DNA of 64,000 nucleotides from Microcoleus sp. bin38.metabat.b11b12b14.051 (GCF_013299165.1 NZ_JAAFKD010000011.1:18154-82153), one strand, 5' to 3'; numbered from the stretch's first letter, positions 17,303 to 29,200 are shown. Notes: generated from the sequence alone by a model not told the origin. Made by a program: numbers and translations.

Positions 17303-18388
17303 ATGAGAATTGCCCAAATTGCCCCCCTATTCGAGCGAGTTCCGCCCCCAGCTTACGGAGGAATTGAACTGGTGGTCAGCCTCTTGACTGAGGAATTAGT
17401 CAGAAGGGGACATGAAGTCACCTTATTCGCCTCCGGCGACTCAATTACTTCTGCTACTTTAGAATCAGTTCACCCTAGAGCGTTGCGTCTCGATTCCACC
17501 GTGAAAGAATACGGCATTTACGATATGATGCAACTGAGCAAACTATATGAAAAAGCCGGAGAATTTGATATCATTCACTCTCACGTAGGCTGTGCGGCTT
17601 TATCTTACTCGCGCTTAGTAAAAACGCCCACAGTTCACACCATGCACGGCATTTTTACACCAGATAACGAGAAGATGTTTAGCTTGGCACGCACTCAGCC
17701 TTATGTAAGTATTTCTAATTCTCAGCGGGAAGATAGATTAAACCTCAATTGCGTCGCCACAGTTTACAACGGCATCGATCCGGCAACCTACGAATTTCAC
17801 CCGCAGCCCGACAATCCTCCTTATTTAGCTTTTCTGGGTCGGATTTCGCCGGAAAAAGGAGCGCATTTAGCTATAGAAATTGCTAAGGCTTCCGGCTGGC
17901 ATCTAAAGATGGCAGGTAAAGTCGATATGGTCGATCGCGAATATTTCGAGCAAGAAATCAAGCCGCACATCGACGGCAAACAAATAGAATATTTAGGCGA
18001 AGCCAACCACGCCCAGAAAAGCGTGCTGATGGGCGGCGCAGTCGCGACATTATTCCCCATTACTTGGCGCGAACCTTTCGGGTTAGTGATGATTGAGTCG
18101 ATGGTAACGGGAACGCCCGTAATTGCCATGAAATTAGGCTCAACTCCAGAAGTAATTGTTCAGGGAAAAACTGGTTTTCTATGCGAAACTGTGGCAGAAT
18201 GTATCGCCGCCATCGAACCCTCCCGAGAACTCGATCGCAGCGCTTGCCGCCAACACGCGATCGATCGCTTCAGCGTTAAAACAATGGTTGACGGCTATGA
18301 AGCAGTTTACCGAGAAATTTTAAAAGATCGCTTTTCCCAAAACGGTCACGCGCATCATGGGACAGAATTAGAAGTATCGAGCAGATAG
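17303..18388 (+). CDS. Family 4 glycosyltransferase (GT-B)
   Basis: A 361-residue GT4-type glycosyltransferase. The N-terminal domain opens MRIAQIAPLFERVPPPAYGGIE, with the glycine loop that binds the sugar donor and HSHVG at about 91. The C-terminal domain has FLGRISPEKGAHLAIEIA (about 177-194) and the EX7E-like donor site EPFGLVMIESMVTGTPVIA (about 256-274). Such enzymes transfer glucose or another hexose from a nucleotide-sugar to lipid or polysaccharide acceptors; the acceptor cannot be deduced. AGAAGG at 17291 is the ribosome-binding site, which favours the ATG at 17303 over the preceding GTG. The next gene, also carbohydrate-related, follows after 700 bp of repeats. Confidence 0.88.
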   Translation: MRIAQIAPLFERVPPPAYGGIELVVSLLTEELVRRGHEVTLFASGDSITSATLESVHPRALRLDSTVKEYGIYDMMQLSKLYEKAGEFDIIHSHVGCAALSYSRLVKTPTVHTMHGIFTPDNEKMFSLARTQPYVSISNSQREDRLNLNCVATVYNGIDPATYEFHPQPDNPPYLAFLGRISPEKGAHLAIEIAKASGWHLKMAGKVDMVDREYFEQEIKPHIDGKQIEYLGEANHAQKSVLMGGAVATLFPITWREPFGLVMIESMVTGTPVIAMKLGSTPEVIVQGKTGFLCETVAECIAAIEPSRELDRSACRQHAIDRFSVKTMVDGYEAVYREILKDRFSQNGHAHHGTELEVSSR

Positions 18389-18646
18389 CTGCGCGAGGAC
18401 AAATTAAACGCAACGCGGGTTTACTTATCCAAAATTTAGTTACAACATTCAATCAGCCGGGTTATCTTATGGAAATGCCCGGTTTTTACCTGATTTTTAT
18501 TGTGTTTTTAGTTGTGGAAAAATCAGAATCGAACTCTCAGAAGAAGATTCTCAACAGTAGGAGGAAGAAGGACACGGCACTGCCATGTCCCTAATGTATT
18601 TCAGAGGATTAGATAATATTGCAAAAGTTTTTTTAATTAATTTTTT

Positions 18647-18851
18647 GGGACGGGCTAGAAGCCCATCCCACAATAAAAAATGTGGGATGGATGGGCTTCT
18701 AGCCCGTCCTAGCTATCTTTGGGACGGGCTAGAAGCCCATCCCACAATAAAAAAATGTGGGATGGGCTTCTAGCCCGTCCTAGCTATCTTTGGGACGGGC
18801 TAGAAGCCCATCCCACAATAAAAAAATGTGGGATGGGCTTCTAGCCCGTCC
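18647..18851. repeat. Three tandem hairpins of the GGGACGGGCTAGAAGCCC type
   Basis: Three units of about 68 bp. Each has arms GGACGGGCTAGAAGCCCATC / GATGGGCTTCTAGCCCGTCC around CCACAATAAAAAATGTGGG, and units are joined by TAGCTATCTTTG. Each arm itself contains a small palindrome (GGGCTAGAAGCCC). The remainder of the 18389-19134 gap shows no gene. Confidence 0.9.
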
Positions 18852-19134
18852 TAGCTATCTTGCTAATAATTATCTTAAAAACTGCTAGATTAGTTGGTCG
18901 ATATTATGCTGATTTTTTACCAATCGCTGCACTTTTTTGTGCTGCTTTAAGAAAAGTTAAATTTATTTGATGAATCTAACATTTTGGTAGCAGGAGGCAA
19001 AAAAAAATGCTAGGATTCAAAGAGTGAAGCATTACATCAGGGCGCTTCATATCAAAAATTAAGGTCAAAAAGACAAGAGTCAAAAGCTCAAGAAAATTAA
19101 ACTTTTGAAAGCTGGGAATCCACTTTTAGTAACA

Positions 19135-21510
19135 ATGACCGATACAACAACATATGAACTAGAAGGACAAACATTTGCAGCCGCAGCAGAGGCACCTGTA
19201 ACCGAGTGGCCTTGCGCGATCGCCGATCGACCTCAACCAACACTCACCCTCAAAGACGACGATTTATTCCTAATTACCGACACCCTCGGTAACATCTCAG
19301 GTTGCTTGGAAGACGACAGCGTGGCCAGCCTCGGATTGTTTTGCCACGACACGCGCTTTCTCAGCCGCCTAGAATTGCAAATAGAAGGGCGATCGCCAAT
19401 TTTGCTCAGCAGCAACGCCGAAAAAGGCTACCTGCAAACAGTTTTGTGCTCGAACCCCCGCATTGACGATCGCATCCCAGCAGAAACCATCGGCATCAGG
19501 CGAGAAATGGTACTCAACGGCGGTTTGTTTGAAGACATAGAAATCACCAACTTCACCACAAAAGCAGTCAGCTTTGAAATAAGTCTCAGCTTCAACTCAG
19601 ATTTCTTAGACTTATTTGAAGTGCGGGGTTACGGGCGCGAAAAACGCGGCACGCTCCTGCGCCTGATGCCCAAAAAAACCGACGGCTTGTCCGCAACTGA
19701 AGCAGAAAAACCAGCTTTGATCGCCAGTACCAACGGTAATAACGACGGTGAAAATTTGGCAGTAGAAAACCCAAATGCCGCAATTCCAGCACAACTCGCG
19801 ATCGACGGACTTTCAATCGGGCAATATCCTGCCTGCCAGCTCCAGGAAAGTTTAACCCTTGCCTACAAAGGTTTAGACGGCTCGGTGATGGAATCTCAGA
19901 TCGATTTTTACAACCAACCGCCAGCACTTTTTCAAGGCAACACAGCAGTGTGGCGCATCTCCCTAGAATCCCACGAAGCCATCAAACTGGGCTATCGGCT
20001 GAAAATGCTGATCGATCGCAAATCCATCTCCAAAGTCACCACTCCCGTCAACCTAATTCAAGCCAAAGCAGCAGAACTTTTAGAAGAGCGAGAATGGCTG
20101 AGTCAAATCACCAGAATCAACTCGGACAAAAGCACATTTAACCGACTCCTAAAACGCGCCGAACAAGACATTTATTCCCTGCGGCAAACCTTTGGTAAAG
20201 GTAAAGCAATTTCCGCCGGAGTTCCCTGGTTTTCAACCTTATTCGGCCGCGACTCCATCATCGCCGCTGCTCAAATCTTAATTCTAGATCCAACTTTAGC
20301 CAGAGAAACCCTGACAACTTTAGCTCACTACCAAGGCAAAAATGACGACGATTGGCGCGACGAAGAACCGGGCAAAATATTGCACGAAATTCGTATGGGA
20401 GAAATGGCTCGCTGTCAGGAAATTCCCCACACTCCCTATTACGGAACTGTCGATGCAACGCCACTGTGGTTGATGCTGTACGCTGAATATTACGCCTGGA
20501 CTTACGACAACCAAACTTTGGATTTTTTGTGGCCAAATGCCTTGGCAGCGATGGAATGGATCGATCGCAAATGCGCCGCCACAGGCTACCTCAGCTATTA
20601 CCAAAAATCCAAGCGCGGCTTAGCAAATCAAGGCTGGAAAGACTCGGGAGATTGCATCGTCAACCGCTCCGGCATCATGGCAGAAGGAGCGATCGCCCTG
20701 TGCGAAGTTCAAGCCTACGTTTACGCTGCCAAAACCAGGCTCGCAGGGATTGCCCGCATCAAGAAACGCATCGATTTAGTCGATCGCTGGGAAGAAGAAG
20801 CAAGAGACCTAAAAACCCGATTTAACCGCGATTTTTGGCTCGAAGATTTAGGTTATTGCGCCCTAGCATTAGACGGCGAAGGCAAACCCGCAGACAGCAT
20901 TTCATCAAATCCCGGACACTGTTTGCACCTCGGCATTTTGTCCGATGAAAAAGCTCAAAGCGTAGCAGAAAGATTGCAAGCTCCAGATATGTTTAGCGGT
21001 TGGGGAATTCGCACCCTGTCCTCAAAATCTCCCGCCTACAATCCCATCGGCTACCACACAGGCTCCGTCTGGCCCCACGACAACGCTTTGACAGCCATGG
21101 GATTGCGATCGATCGGCCGCGTCGAACAAGCCCTAGAAGTAGCTCAAGGCTTATTTGACATGACATTGCTGCAACCCTACGAACGTCCCCCCGAACTTTT
21201 TTGCGGCTACGAGCGCAACAGCGAGAGCGATCGCCCCGTGCAGTATCCTGTAGCTTGCTCGCCCCAAGCTTGGGCAACCGGGAGCATTTTTCAACTCTTG
21301 CAAATGATGTTAAATTTAGTTCCCAATGCCCCGGAAAACCAACTGCGAATTATCGATCCTGCACTGCCAGAATCGATTAACAAACTGTCGCTAAATAACT
21401 TAAGAATCGGCTCGACTTTGCTCGATTTGGAATTTGAGCGCTCTGGTTCATCAACCGCTTGTCGGGTGATGAAAAAGCGCGGTAATCTGCGAGTAATTAT
21501 CGAAGCTTAA
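19135..21510 (+). CDS. Amylo-alpha-1,6-glucosidase (glycogen debranching type)
   Basis: About 791 residues with an N-terminal glycogen-debranching beta-sandwich domain (TLKDDDLFLITDTLGNISG and GLFCHDTRFLSRLELQI) and a C-terminal (alpha/alpha)6 catalytic domain. That domain contains GVPWFSTLFGRDSIIAA, then TVDATPLWLML, NQGWKDSGD (probable catalytic acid region) and HTGSVWPHDNAL. The family hydrolyses alpha-1,6 branch points of glycogen or acts on related alpha-glucans. The frame opens at a TTG (19105); ATG at 19135 (MTDTTTYELEGQ) is the likelier start. It is probably involved in glycogen turnover, in the neighbourhood of a GT4 glycosyltransferase. A hairpin with T-run follows the stop. Confidence 0.88.
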   Translation: MTDTTTYELEGQTFAAAAEAPVTEWPCAIADRPQPTLTLKDDDLFLITDTLGNISGCLEDDSVASLGLFCHDTRFLSRLELQIEGRSPILLSSNAEKGYLQTVLCSNPRIDDRIPAETIGIRREMVLNGGLFEDIEITNFTTKAVSFEISLSFNSDFLDLFEVRGYGREKRGTLLRLMPKKTDGLSATEAEKPALIASTNGNNDGENLAVENPNAAIPAQLAIDGLSIGQYPACQLQESLTLAYKGLDGSVMESQIDFYNQPPALFQGNTAVWRISLESHEAIKLGYRLKMLIDRKSISKVTTPVNLIQAKAAELLEEREWLSQITRINSDKSTFNRLLKRAEQDIYSLRQTFGKGKAISAGVPWFSTLFGRDSIIAAAQILILDPTLARETLTTLAHYQGKNDDDWRDEEPGKILHEIRMGEMARCQEIPHTPYYGTVDATPLWLMLYAEYYAWTYDNQTLDFLWPNALAAMEWIDRKCAATGYLSYYQKSKRGLANQGWKDSGDCIVNRSGIMAEGAIALCEVQAYVYAAKTRLAGIARIKKRIDLVDRWEEEARDLKTRFNRDFWLEDLGYCALALDGEGKPADSISSNPGHCLHLGILSDEKAQSVAERLQAPDMFSGWGIRTLSSKSPAYNPIGYHTGSVWPHDNALTAMGLRSIGRVEQALEVAQGLFDMTLLQPYERPPELFCGYERNSESDRPVQYPVACSPQAWATGSIFQLLQMMLNLVPNAPENQLRIIDPALPESINKLSLNNLRIGSTLLDLEFERSGSSTACRVMKKRGNLRVIIEA

Positions 21511-21518
21511 ATCTGGGT

Positions 21519-21557
21519 AATTGAGAATTGAAAATCCCCAATTCTCAATTATTTTTG
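21519..21557 (+). terminator. Rho-independent-like terminator
   Basis: A perfect 12-bp stem (AATTGAGAATTG / CAATTCTCAATT) with an 8-base loop, followed by ATTTTTG, starts 8 bp after the debranching-enzyme stop. The stem is AT-rich, so strength is uncertain. Confidence 0.6.
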
Positions 21558-21799
21558 TGAAAAAGACGGAAGTCACAGATATACAAATAGCTGCTTTTTA
21601 CTTCTCGAATTCATCTAATTTATTGCTGATTCCTTATTCCTTCTTACTTCTTCATTCTTCCCTTGGGCACTGTGACCGGTTATATTGTATTTAGAACTGC
21701 ATTAATTTGTTCGCTGGTGGGCTGCCGTCAAATAGCCGAGAGCGCCAGCTTCTGAATCAAGATTGTCCGCAGTCAACAACACCAAGGAAGTGTGGAATT

Positions 21800-22165
21800 A
21801 TGTCAAAAATTTTAGTAGTGGACGACGTTCCTAGCGAACTCGAAATCATCTGTCGCATTCTGCAAGATGCCGGAATGCGGGTGATCCGGGCTGGCGACGG
21901 CGAAGAAGCGATCGCCCTGATCCGAGAAATGCCCCCGGATCTCGTGGTTTTAGACGTAGTGATGCCGCGAATGAACGGATTTGAAGTGATCAGAGAATTG
22001 CGGGGCGATCGCGCAACGGCACACTTGCCAGTAGTATTTTGTACTCATAAAAACACCGATATCGATAAAGCTTGGGGAACCGATTTAGGCGCCGACGCTT
22101 ACGTCAGCAAACCCTTTGAACCTCAGCAACTCGTCAACATCGTCCAGCGCCTGCTTTCGGCGTAA
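21800..22165 (+). CDS. CheY/PilH-like response regulator
   Basis: A 121-residue stand-alone receiver domain. The acidic pair D8/D9, phosphoacceptor D52 (VVLDVVMPRMNG) and conserved lysine in YVSKPFEP are all present. It opens the chemotaxis-type cluster, followed by CheW, a chemoreceptor, CheA and CheW, and so corresponds in position to PilH/CheY of cyanobacterial type IV pilus taxis operons. The frame is open from 21707, but ATG at 21800 with AAGGAAG about 10 bp upstream gives the natural MSKILVVDD start. The upstream PatA-like regulator often seen first in such operons is absent here. Confidence 0.9.
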   Translation: MSKILVVDDVPSELEIICRILQDAGMRVIRAGDGEEAIALIREMPPDLVVLDVVMPRMNGFEVIRELRGDRATAHLPVVFCTHKNTDIDKAWGTDLGADAYVSKPFEPQQLVNIVQRLLSA

Positions 22166-22593
22166 ACACAATATAAAGTGTTGAGTAGCTTTCATAGAAA
22201 ACATTACTTTAGAGAAACCCTGTTTTTTAAACAAACTGGGTTTCAGAATCTCCTAAAGATTTTGCTTTTAATCGCAATCTCGACTTGGTGATTTGCTCAA
22301 CCCGCGATTTATTTATTTAACCGCAGTTGCTAACAAGAATGCAACTTTAGTGAAGATCCCCAACGCGGTAGTTATGAGTAATTCCATCATGCCGTTAATT
22401 ACCTTAAATAAACAAGGTGAACCAATCTTATTCTGTGTTCCCAGCGGACAGGATTTAATTCCCTATTTTTAGACACAGAATTTTCAATTGTATAGGTTAA
22501 TAATTTGAGGCAAAAATAAAATTACTAGCGATCGACTTTCGTGGCAAAGCAAAATCCGAATTTGTAAGATACACTAGAAACAAAAAATCTGCC
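22166..22593. other. Intergenic region with a small hairpin
   Basis: 428 bp between the response regulator and cheW. A hairpin with arms GAAACCC (22213) and GGGTTTC (22238), with internal GTTT/AAAC pairing, may be a terminator for the regulator gene; it resembles repeat family C. No gene seen. Confidence 0.5.
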
Positions 22594-23094
22594 ATGAAAA
22601 CAACTGCTCCACCCGCAGCGGGGACTCACACAAGTGGAACACAGCAATTTCTCCTTTTCGGTCAAGGAGGAAGTCTCTTTGGCGTAGAGCTAGAAGCAGT
22701 GCGGGAAGTCCTTTCCCTCAAGGAACAACCGATTTCCCCGGTTCCCAACACCCTACCATTTTTGCTGGGACTAACCAACTTGCGGGGCGAAATCCTAGCA
22801 GCAGCAGACTTCGGACGGTTTGCAGGTATTGAGCCGGTTGACACTCACCACCCAAGCAGCCGCATCTTAGTGGTGGAAGCGCCCGATCCGCGAGATGTGA
22901 GATTGTCGAGAATGCGGATGGGATTGGCCGTCTCCCGCGTCGAAGGAGTTTTGTCTCTGAATCCCGATCGCACTGTCTCAGCAGTAGATGTCAGCCCCGA
23001 GTTAGCTCCTTTTTTAAAAGGTTTGTACAATTCCGAGGAACGCTTGCTCATGATCGTCGATGTCGAAGCGATCGCCCATTCGGAACGCTGGTAA
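22594..23094 (+). CDS. CheW-type adaptor protein
   Basis: A 166-residue single CheW domain protein (core about 20-155). The domain opens QQFLLFGQGGSLFGVELEAVREVL, with LGLTNLRGEILAAADFGRF in the middle and LSRMRMGLAVSRVEGVL after. CheW couples chemoreceptors to CheA. It precedes the giant receptor gene, separated by a heptamer-repeat stretch, and belongs with the CheA at 29999. In cyanobacterial nomenclature it would be a PilI-like protein, though which taxis system it serves cannot be told from sequence. Confidence 0.9.
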   Translation: MKTTAPPAAGTHTSGTQQFLLFGQGGSLFGVELEAVREVLSLKEQPISPVPNTLPFLLGLTNLRGEILAAADFGRFAGIEPVDTHHPSSRILVVEAPDPRDVRLSRMRMGLAVSRVEGVLSLNPDRTVSAVDVSPELAPFLKGLYNSEERLLMIVDVEAIAHSERW

Positions 23095-23099
23095 TTAAA

Positions 23100-23205
23100 C
23101 AGTTGACAGTTGACAGTTGACAGTTGACAGTTGACAGTTGACAGTTGAGAACAGTTGACAGTTGACAGTTGACAGTTGACAGCGAAGTCTTTAGACAGTT
23201 GACAA
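23100..23205. repeat. Heptamer tandem repeats between cheW and receptor gene
   Basis: About twelve AGTTGAC units in two runs, split by AGAACAGT, then a further copy near 23192. Same family as 12805-13040. Three copies of ATCTAAA follow near 23230. Confidence 0.9.
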
Positions 23206-23293
23206 TTTATAAAGGAAGAATAGGGAGTAAATCTAAAATCTAAAATCTAAAATAGAGCCATTGCCCCCATTTAATTTACCAATTCTTAATTTT

Positions 23294-26200
23294 ATGATGA
23301 AACTTCTTTATAGCTTGCTCGCAACAACATTCACCCTGACATTGCCCGACTTCTCCGCCTCGCTGGTAGCCGGGGTTGCTAATTGCATCATTTGTTTCTG
23401 TTACTTTGCGATCGCCTCGCTGATCAGCTTAGGTTTGTGGCGAAACCGTCAATTCGGCTTCGACATCTTCGCTACAGTCACAGCATTCATATTTTGGAGC
23501 TGCGCTTTCGGACACACCGGGCACGCAGCCGAATATCTGGGACTGCCACACTCCCCGGTAGCACAAACTGTGTCCGATTGGATAACTGTGATTCCGGCGA
23601 TCGCCTTTTTGAGTTTGTCCAACCGCTACGAGTTCTTAGTAGGTTCCACCCAAATTTTGACCTCCAAAAAAGAAACAGAACAAGCACTCAGCGAAACTAC
23701 CCAGCGATTTCAGGCAATCTTCGACCAAGCTTTTCAACTAATCGCGTTATTGGAGCCAGACGGTACTCTGCTCGAAGCCAATCAGACAGCCCTAGAATTG
23801 GGGGATTTGGCAGCCTCCGAAGCGATCGGGATGAAATTTTGGCACACACCTTGGTGGGCATCATCCTCAACCAACCAGCAGCGACTCAAAACCAACATCA
23901 AACAAGTCTCGACAGGCCAATTTGTGCGGGAAGAATACGAAATTACCGATTTCAACAACCAGGTGAGAGTAATTGACGTGTCATTTAAGCCCTTGTTAAA
24001 TGAAACTGGAGAAGTATTTCAAATCCTCGCCGAAGGTCGCGACATTACAGCGCGCAAACAGATAGAATCGCAATTGCAGCAGCTAACCGCAGAACTAGAG
24101 CAGCGGGTCGATGAAAGAACCCAGCAGATTCAAGAAACCAACGCACTATTGCAAGAGGAAATTCGCGATCGCACTGCAATCCAAGAGCGATTAAAAGCCT
24201 CAGAACAATTCTTAAACAATATCCTCAACGCCATCCCAGACCCGATTTACGTCAAAGACGAACAGCACCGCTGGCTAGCATTAAACGATGCCTTCTGTCA
24301 ATACATAGGTCACAGTAGATCGGAACTAATAGGCAAAGCTTACCGCGACTTCTTGCCAAAAGAACAAGCAGACATATATGAAGAAAAAAATAAATTAGTT
24401 TTCTTGGCAAACACCAGCATCGAAACCCAAGAAACTATCACGAACTTGACAGGAAATACCCGCTTTCTATCGGTGAAAAAATCTACGTTTGTAGACGCAT
24501 CCGGCAGCAAAGTCCTCGTTTGCGCGATTCGAGAAATCACCAAGCGCGTGGAAATGGAAGAACAACTGCGGCAGATACTCGCAGCAGCAGAAAGCTCTCA
24601 AAATTTGCTGCGTACAGTCATTGACGCCACCCCGGACTTGATCTTCGTCAAAGATTGCAACTTCCGCTACACCCTAGTCAATGCAGGTTTCGCCGCCGCC
24701 TTCGGCAAAACTCAAGCAGAAATGCTAGGCAAAGACGACGTAGAACTCAACGTACCCGCAGAGCAAATATTCGGCAACCTCGATACCCAAACTGATCCTC
24801 AAAGACAAGTTCAAGGCTGGCGCGCTGACGACACAGCCGTACTCGGCGGTCAGGAACTCCATAACCCGAACGATATTGCCACCTTAGCAGACGGCAAAGT
24901 ACACGTCTTCGACACCCAAAAATTGCCCCTCAAAGACGCAGAAGGCAAGATTCTAGGCGTTCTCGGCTTCGCGCGCGACATCACAGAACGACGCGAATCC
25001 GAACAAGAACTATTGCGCCTCAAAGCAATCCTAGAAACCACAACCGACTGGGTAGGTATGAGTGACTCACAACAGCACACCATCTATCTCAACCGCGCCG
25101 CCAGAGAAATCTTGAGAGTTAGCGAGGACTCAGATTTAGCAGACATCAGCATTTCCGACGTGACATCGCCCCAAAGTATGGACATTCTGATGCAAGTCGG
25201 CATCCCCGCAGCCTGTCGGGATGGAGTGTGGAGCGGCGAGACGATTTGGCAGACTTTAGACGGCGAAGAAATACCAGTTTCTCAAGTAATTATTGCCCAC
25301 AAATCTCAGAACGGAGAAGTTGAATTTATCTCAACGATCGCCCGCAACATCACTGAACGCAAGCGCACCGAACAAATCTTGGAGCAGAACTTACAAATGC
25401 TCGACCTCGCCAGCGATGCCTTGATTGTTCGGGATATTGACGGCACGATTAATTATTGGAACCAAGGCGCCGAGAGAATGTACGGCTTCACGAAACAAGA
25501 AGCTTTGGGTCAACTCACCCATAATCTATTTCACACCATCTTCCCCCAGCCTTTAGAAATAATATCGGCACAGTTAGCAGAGCGGGATTATTGGGAAGGA
25601 GAAGTGATTCATACCACTAATTACCACACCAAAATTACCGTATTCAGTCGCTGGAATTTGCAGCGAGACGAACAGGGCAAACCCAAAGCAATTTTGGAAA
25701 CTAATAACGATATTACAGAGCGCAAGCTTGCCGAAATCGAGAACCAAAGATTAATTGCGATAGTCGAAAACAGCTCGGATTTTATTGGCTTAGGAACAAT
25801 GGAGGGACTGTTAACATACCTGAATCCTGCTGGAATGAAGCTAGTCGGAATTCAAAACCTTGAAGAACTCACAACCAAAACTATATTGAAATCCTTCTCG
25901 CAGGAAGACGCGACAATACTCACAGAAGAGATTATGCCTGCTACCATGCGAGATGGCTTGTGGCAGGGCGAATTCCGGTTGAAAAACTTTCAAACCGGCG
26001 AAAATATTCCCGTAGACTTTACCCTATTTACTCTCAAAGACCCAGAAACAGGCGAGCCTATTGGTTTAGCGACTGTGACGCGCGACATTCGCGATCGCAA
26101 ACAAGCCGAAGAGATGCTGCGCGATCGCGAAAGACTACTCCAAGCCATTTTTGACCAATCCTTCCAATTTATAGGTTTGCTGACACCCGACGGCACGATG

Positions 26201-29200
26201 TTGGAAGCCAACCAAACAGCCCTCTCCGCGGCTGGCGTGCCACTCGAACAGGTAATAGGCAAGCCCTTTTGGGAAACCCCGTGGTGGCAGATTTCTCCTG
26301 AAGTCAAGCAACAGGTACGGGAATCTGTGGCCAAAGCCGCCGCCGGCGAGGTAGTCCGCTACGAAGCCGACGTGCTAGTTGTCGGCGGTGTAGTAATAAC
26401 CATTGACTTCTCCCTCAAACCCATCAAAGACGAGAGTGGCCAAGTCGTGCTGTTAATTCCAGAAGGCCGTGATCTTAGCGATCGCAAAGCTCTAGAACGA
26501 GAACTCGCTGTACGTCAAGCTCGCTTTGATGCCTTTTTCGCTGCCGCACCGGCGGGAATGTTTATCACCGACGAGCAACTGCGGTTCGTGCAGTTCAACG
26601 AAAAATTAGCCGAATTGGGAGGTCAACCGGCTTCGGCATACATTGGCAAAACCCTATGGGAAGTTGAACCGGAAATGGCACCGACTCTTGGCCCCCTTTA
26701 CCAGCAGGTTTTTAGTACCAACGAACCGATTTTAAACCTCGAACTCTCCCACGGCACCACCGCGCAGCCTGATGTGGTGCGGGATTGGCTGTCTTCTTAC
26801 TTTCCGTTGCCGGGAGAGGACGGCAAACCGATCGGTATTGGTGCTTTCATTCTGGAAGTAACCGATCGCAAAGTCTTAGAACGAGAATTAGTTTTGCGTC
26901 AATCCCGCTTTGACGCATTTTTCGCCGCCGCCCCGGCTTCGATGTTTATTTTTGACGACCAATTGCGGTTTGTGCAAGCAAACGAGAAATTAGCCGAAAC
27001 CACAGGCCCCTCAGTTGCCGAACACCTCGGCAAGACGGTGAGAGAAGTTATACCGGATATGGTTGATACTCTACAGCCGATTTTGGAGGGCGTTCTGGCA
27101 AACAACCAACCGCTTTTAAACATCGAAGTTTCAGGCACAACCGTCAATCAACCGGGCGCGATCCGAGATTGGCTGGCTTCTTACTTTCCTTTGCCGGGAG
27201 TTGATGGCAAACCGATGGGTGTCGGCGGTGTGGCGATCGAAATTACCGATCGCAAAAAAGCCGAAGCAGAGCGCGATCGGTTTTTCACCCTCTCCCTCGA
27301 CTTGCTGTGCATCGCCGATTTTCAAGGCAAATTCAAGCGCCTCAATCCCGCTTGGGCAAAAACCCTCGGCTACACAGTAGAGGAACTGCAAGACCAATCT
27401 TTTATCGATTTTGTCCATGCCGAAGACCTGGAAAAAACCTTAGCAGAAACAGCAAAAATCACCGCCGGCGTCGAAACAATATCTTTTGAAAATCGCTACC
27501 GCTGCAAAGACGGTTCCTACAAATGGCTGTCCTGGAAATCGCGACCGCTAATCGAAGAAAAGATCATGTATGCAGTCGCGCGCGACATTACCGAAAGCAA
27601 ACAAAGAATTAGTCAACTGCAAGAAACAACAGCTCAATTAGCAACTTCGGAAGACGAATTTAGACGGCAAAGCAATCTCTTGCAATTATTAATAGACAAC
27701 ATAGGTGACGGCGTGATTGCTGCTGACGAAAATGGGAATGTTGTGTTGTTCAACCCCGCCGCTGAAACTATCATTGGCTTGGGTTCGACAGATACTCCCC
27801 CTGGCGAATGGCCAGGAAAATACGGCTTATTTTTGCCAGATCAAGTCACTCCCTATCCTCCCGCAGACATCCCTTTAGCCCGCACGATTCGAGGAGAATC
27901 AGTACACGAAGTAGAAGTGTTCACCCGCCACGCAGGCAAGCCAGAGGGGCTGTGGCTAAAAGTTAATGGCAAACCACTTAAAGACGAAACGGGGGAGATT
28001 AAAGGCGGTGTAGTCGTTTGCCGCAACGTCAGCCAGGAAAGAGCATCGCAGCAACAGATGCAGCAGTTGGCCGAGGCACAGGAACGCTTGCTGCAAGAAC
28101 TCAAAACGCGGCAAAATGCCCTCGATGAAGCTGCGATCGTCAGCGAAACAGATATCAAAGGCACGATCACCTACGTCAATGAAAGATTTAGTGAAATATC
28201 CGGTTACAGCATGGGAGAACTGTTGCACCGCGACCACCGCATTGTCAATTCCGGCTACCATCCCAAAGCATTTTTTGCCGAAATGTGGCTGACAATTTCT
28301 CGCGGCTTGGTGTGGAAAGGGGAAGTTAAAAATCGGCGCAAAGATGGCTCGTTTTATTGGGTAGATTCCACGATCGCCCCCATCTTCGATACTAACGGTA
28401 CAATAGTCAAATATATCGCCATCCGCTTTGACATCACCGAGCGCAAAGAGGCAGAAGAAGGACTGGAAAAATTAGCAGCCGAACGCAAAGCAGAAGCGGA
28501 TTCGATGACGCAGCAAGTTCTCAAAATGTTGGGAGAAATTAAAGGCGCGGCTCAAGGCGATTTGACAGTTAGGGCGGAAGTAACTAACGATGTTTTAGGT
28601 GCTGTCGCCGACTCGTTTAACTTCTTAATCGGTTCTCTGCGGAAGGTGGTAACGGGGATTCAAACTTTAGCCGAACAGGTAACTTCTGCCACCGGCGAGT
28701 CAATTAACAATACCAGCGAACTCACCCAACAGGCGGAAGTTCAAGCCACAAAAATATCTGCGATCATGCGGGAAATCGAGCGGATCGTGAATTCGATCCG
28801 CGACGTGCGAGATGTTTCGGTGCGCGCCGAAACCGTCGCCCAGCAGTCTTCTCACACCGCTGAAGCTGGAGGGCTGGCGGTCGATCGCGCTGTCGAAGGC
28901 ATTAACGAGCTCCGATTGACGATCGCCTCTACCTCAAAAATGATGAAGCGTTTGGGCGAATCTTCGCAACAAATCGGCAAAATTGTCACTTCGATTTCTC
29001 AACTTGCCTCGCAAACCAATTTGTTAGCTCTCAATGCTACGATTGAAGCAGCCAGAGCCGGCGAACAAGGTTTGGGTTTTGCGGTTGTCGCCGAAGAAGT
29101 GCGGAAACTCGCAGAGCGATCGGCAGGCGCGACGGAGGAAATCTCGGAAATTGTCGGTACAATCCAAGAAGAAATCAGCCGCGTCATGAAGGCAATGGAA

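Noticed and set aside
20258-20604. Overlapping frames of 92-94 codons antisense to the debranching enzyme
   Set aside because: The opposite strand encodes conserved catalytic motifs; the shadows lack any.
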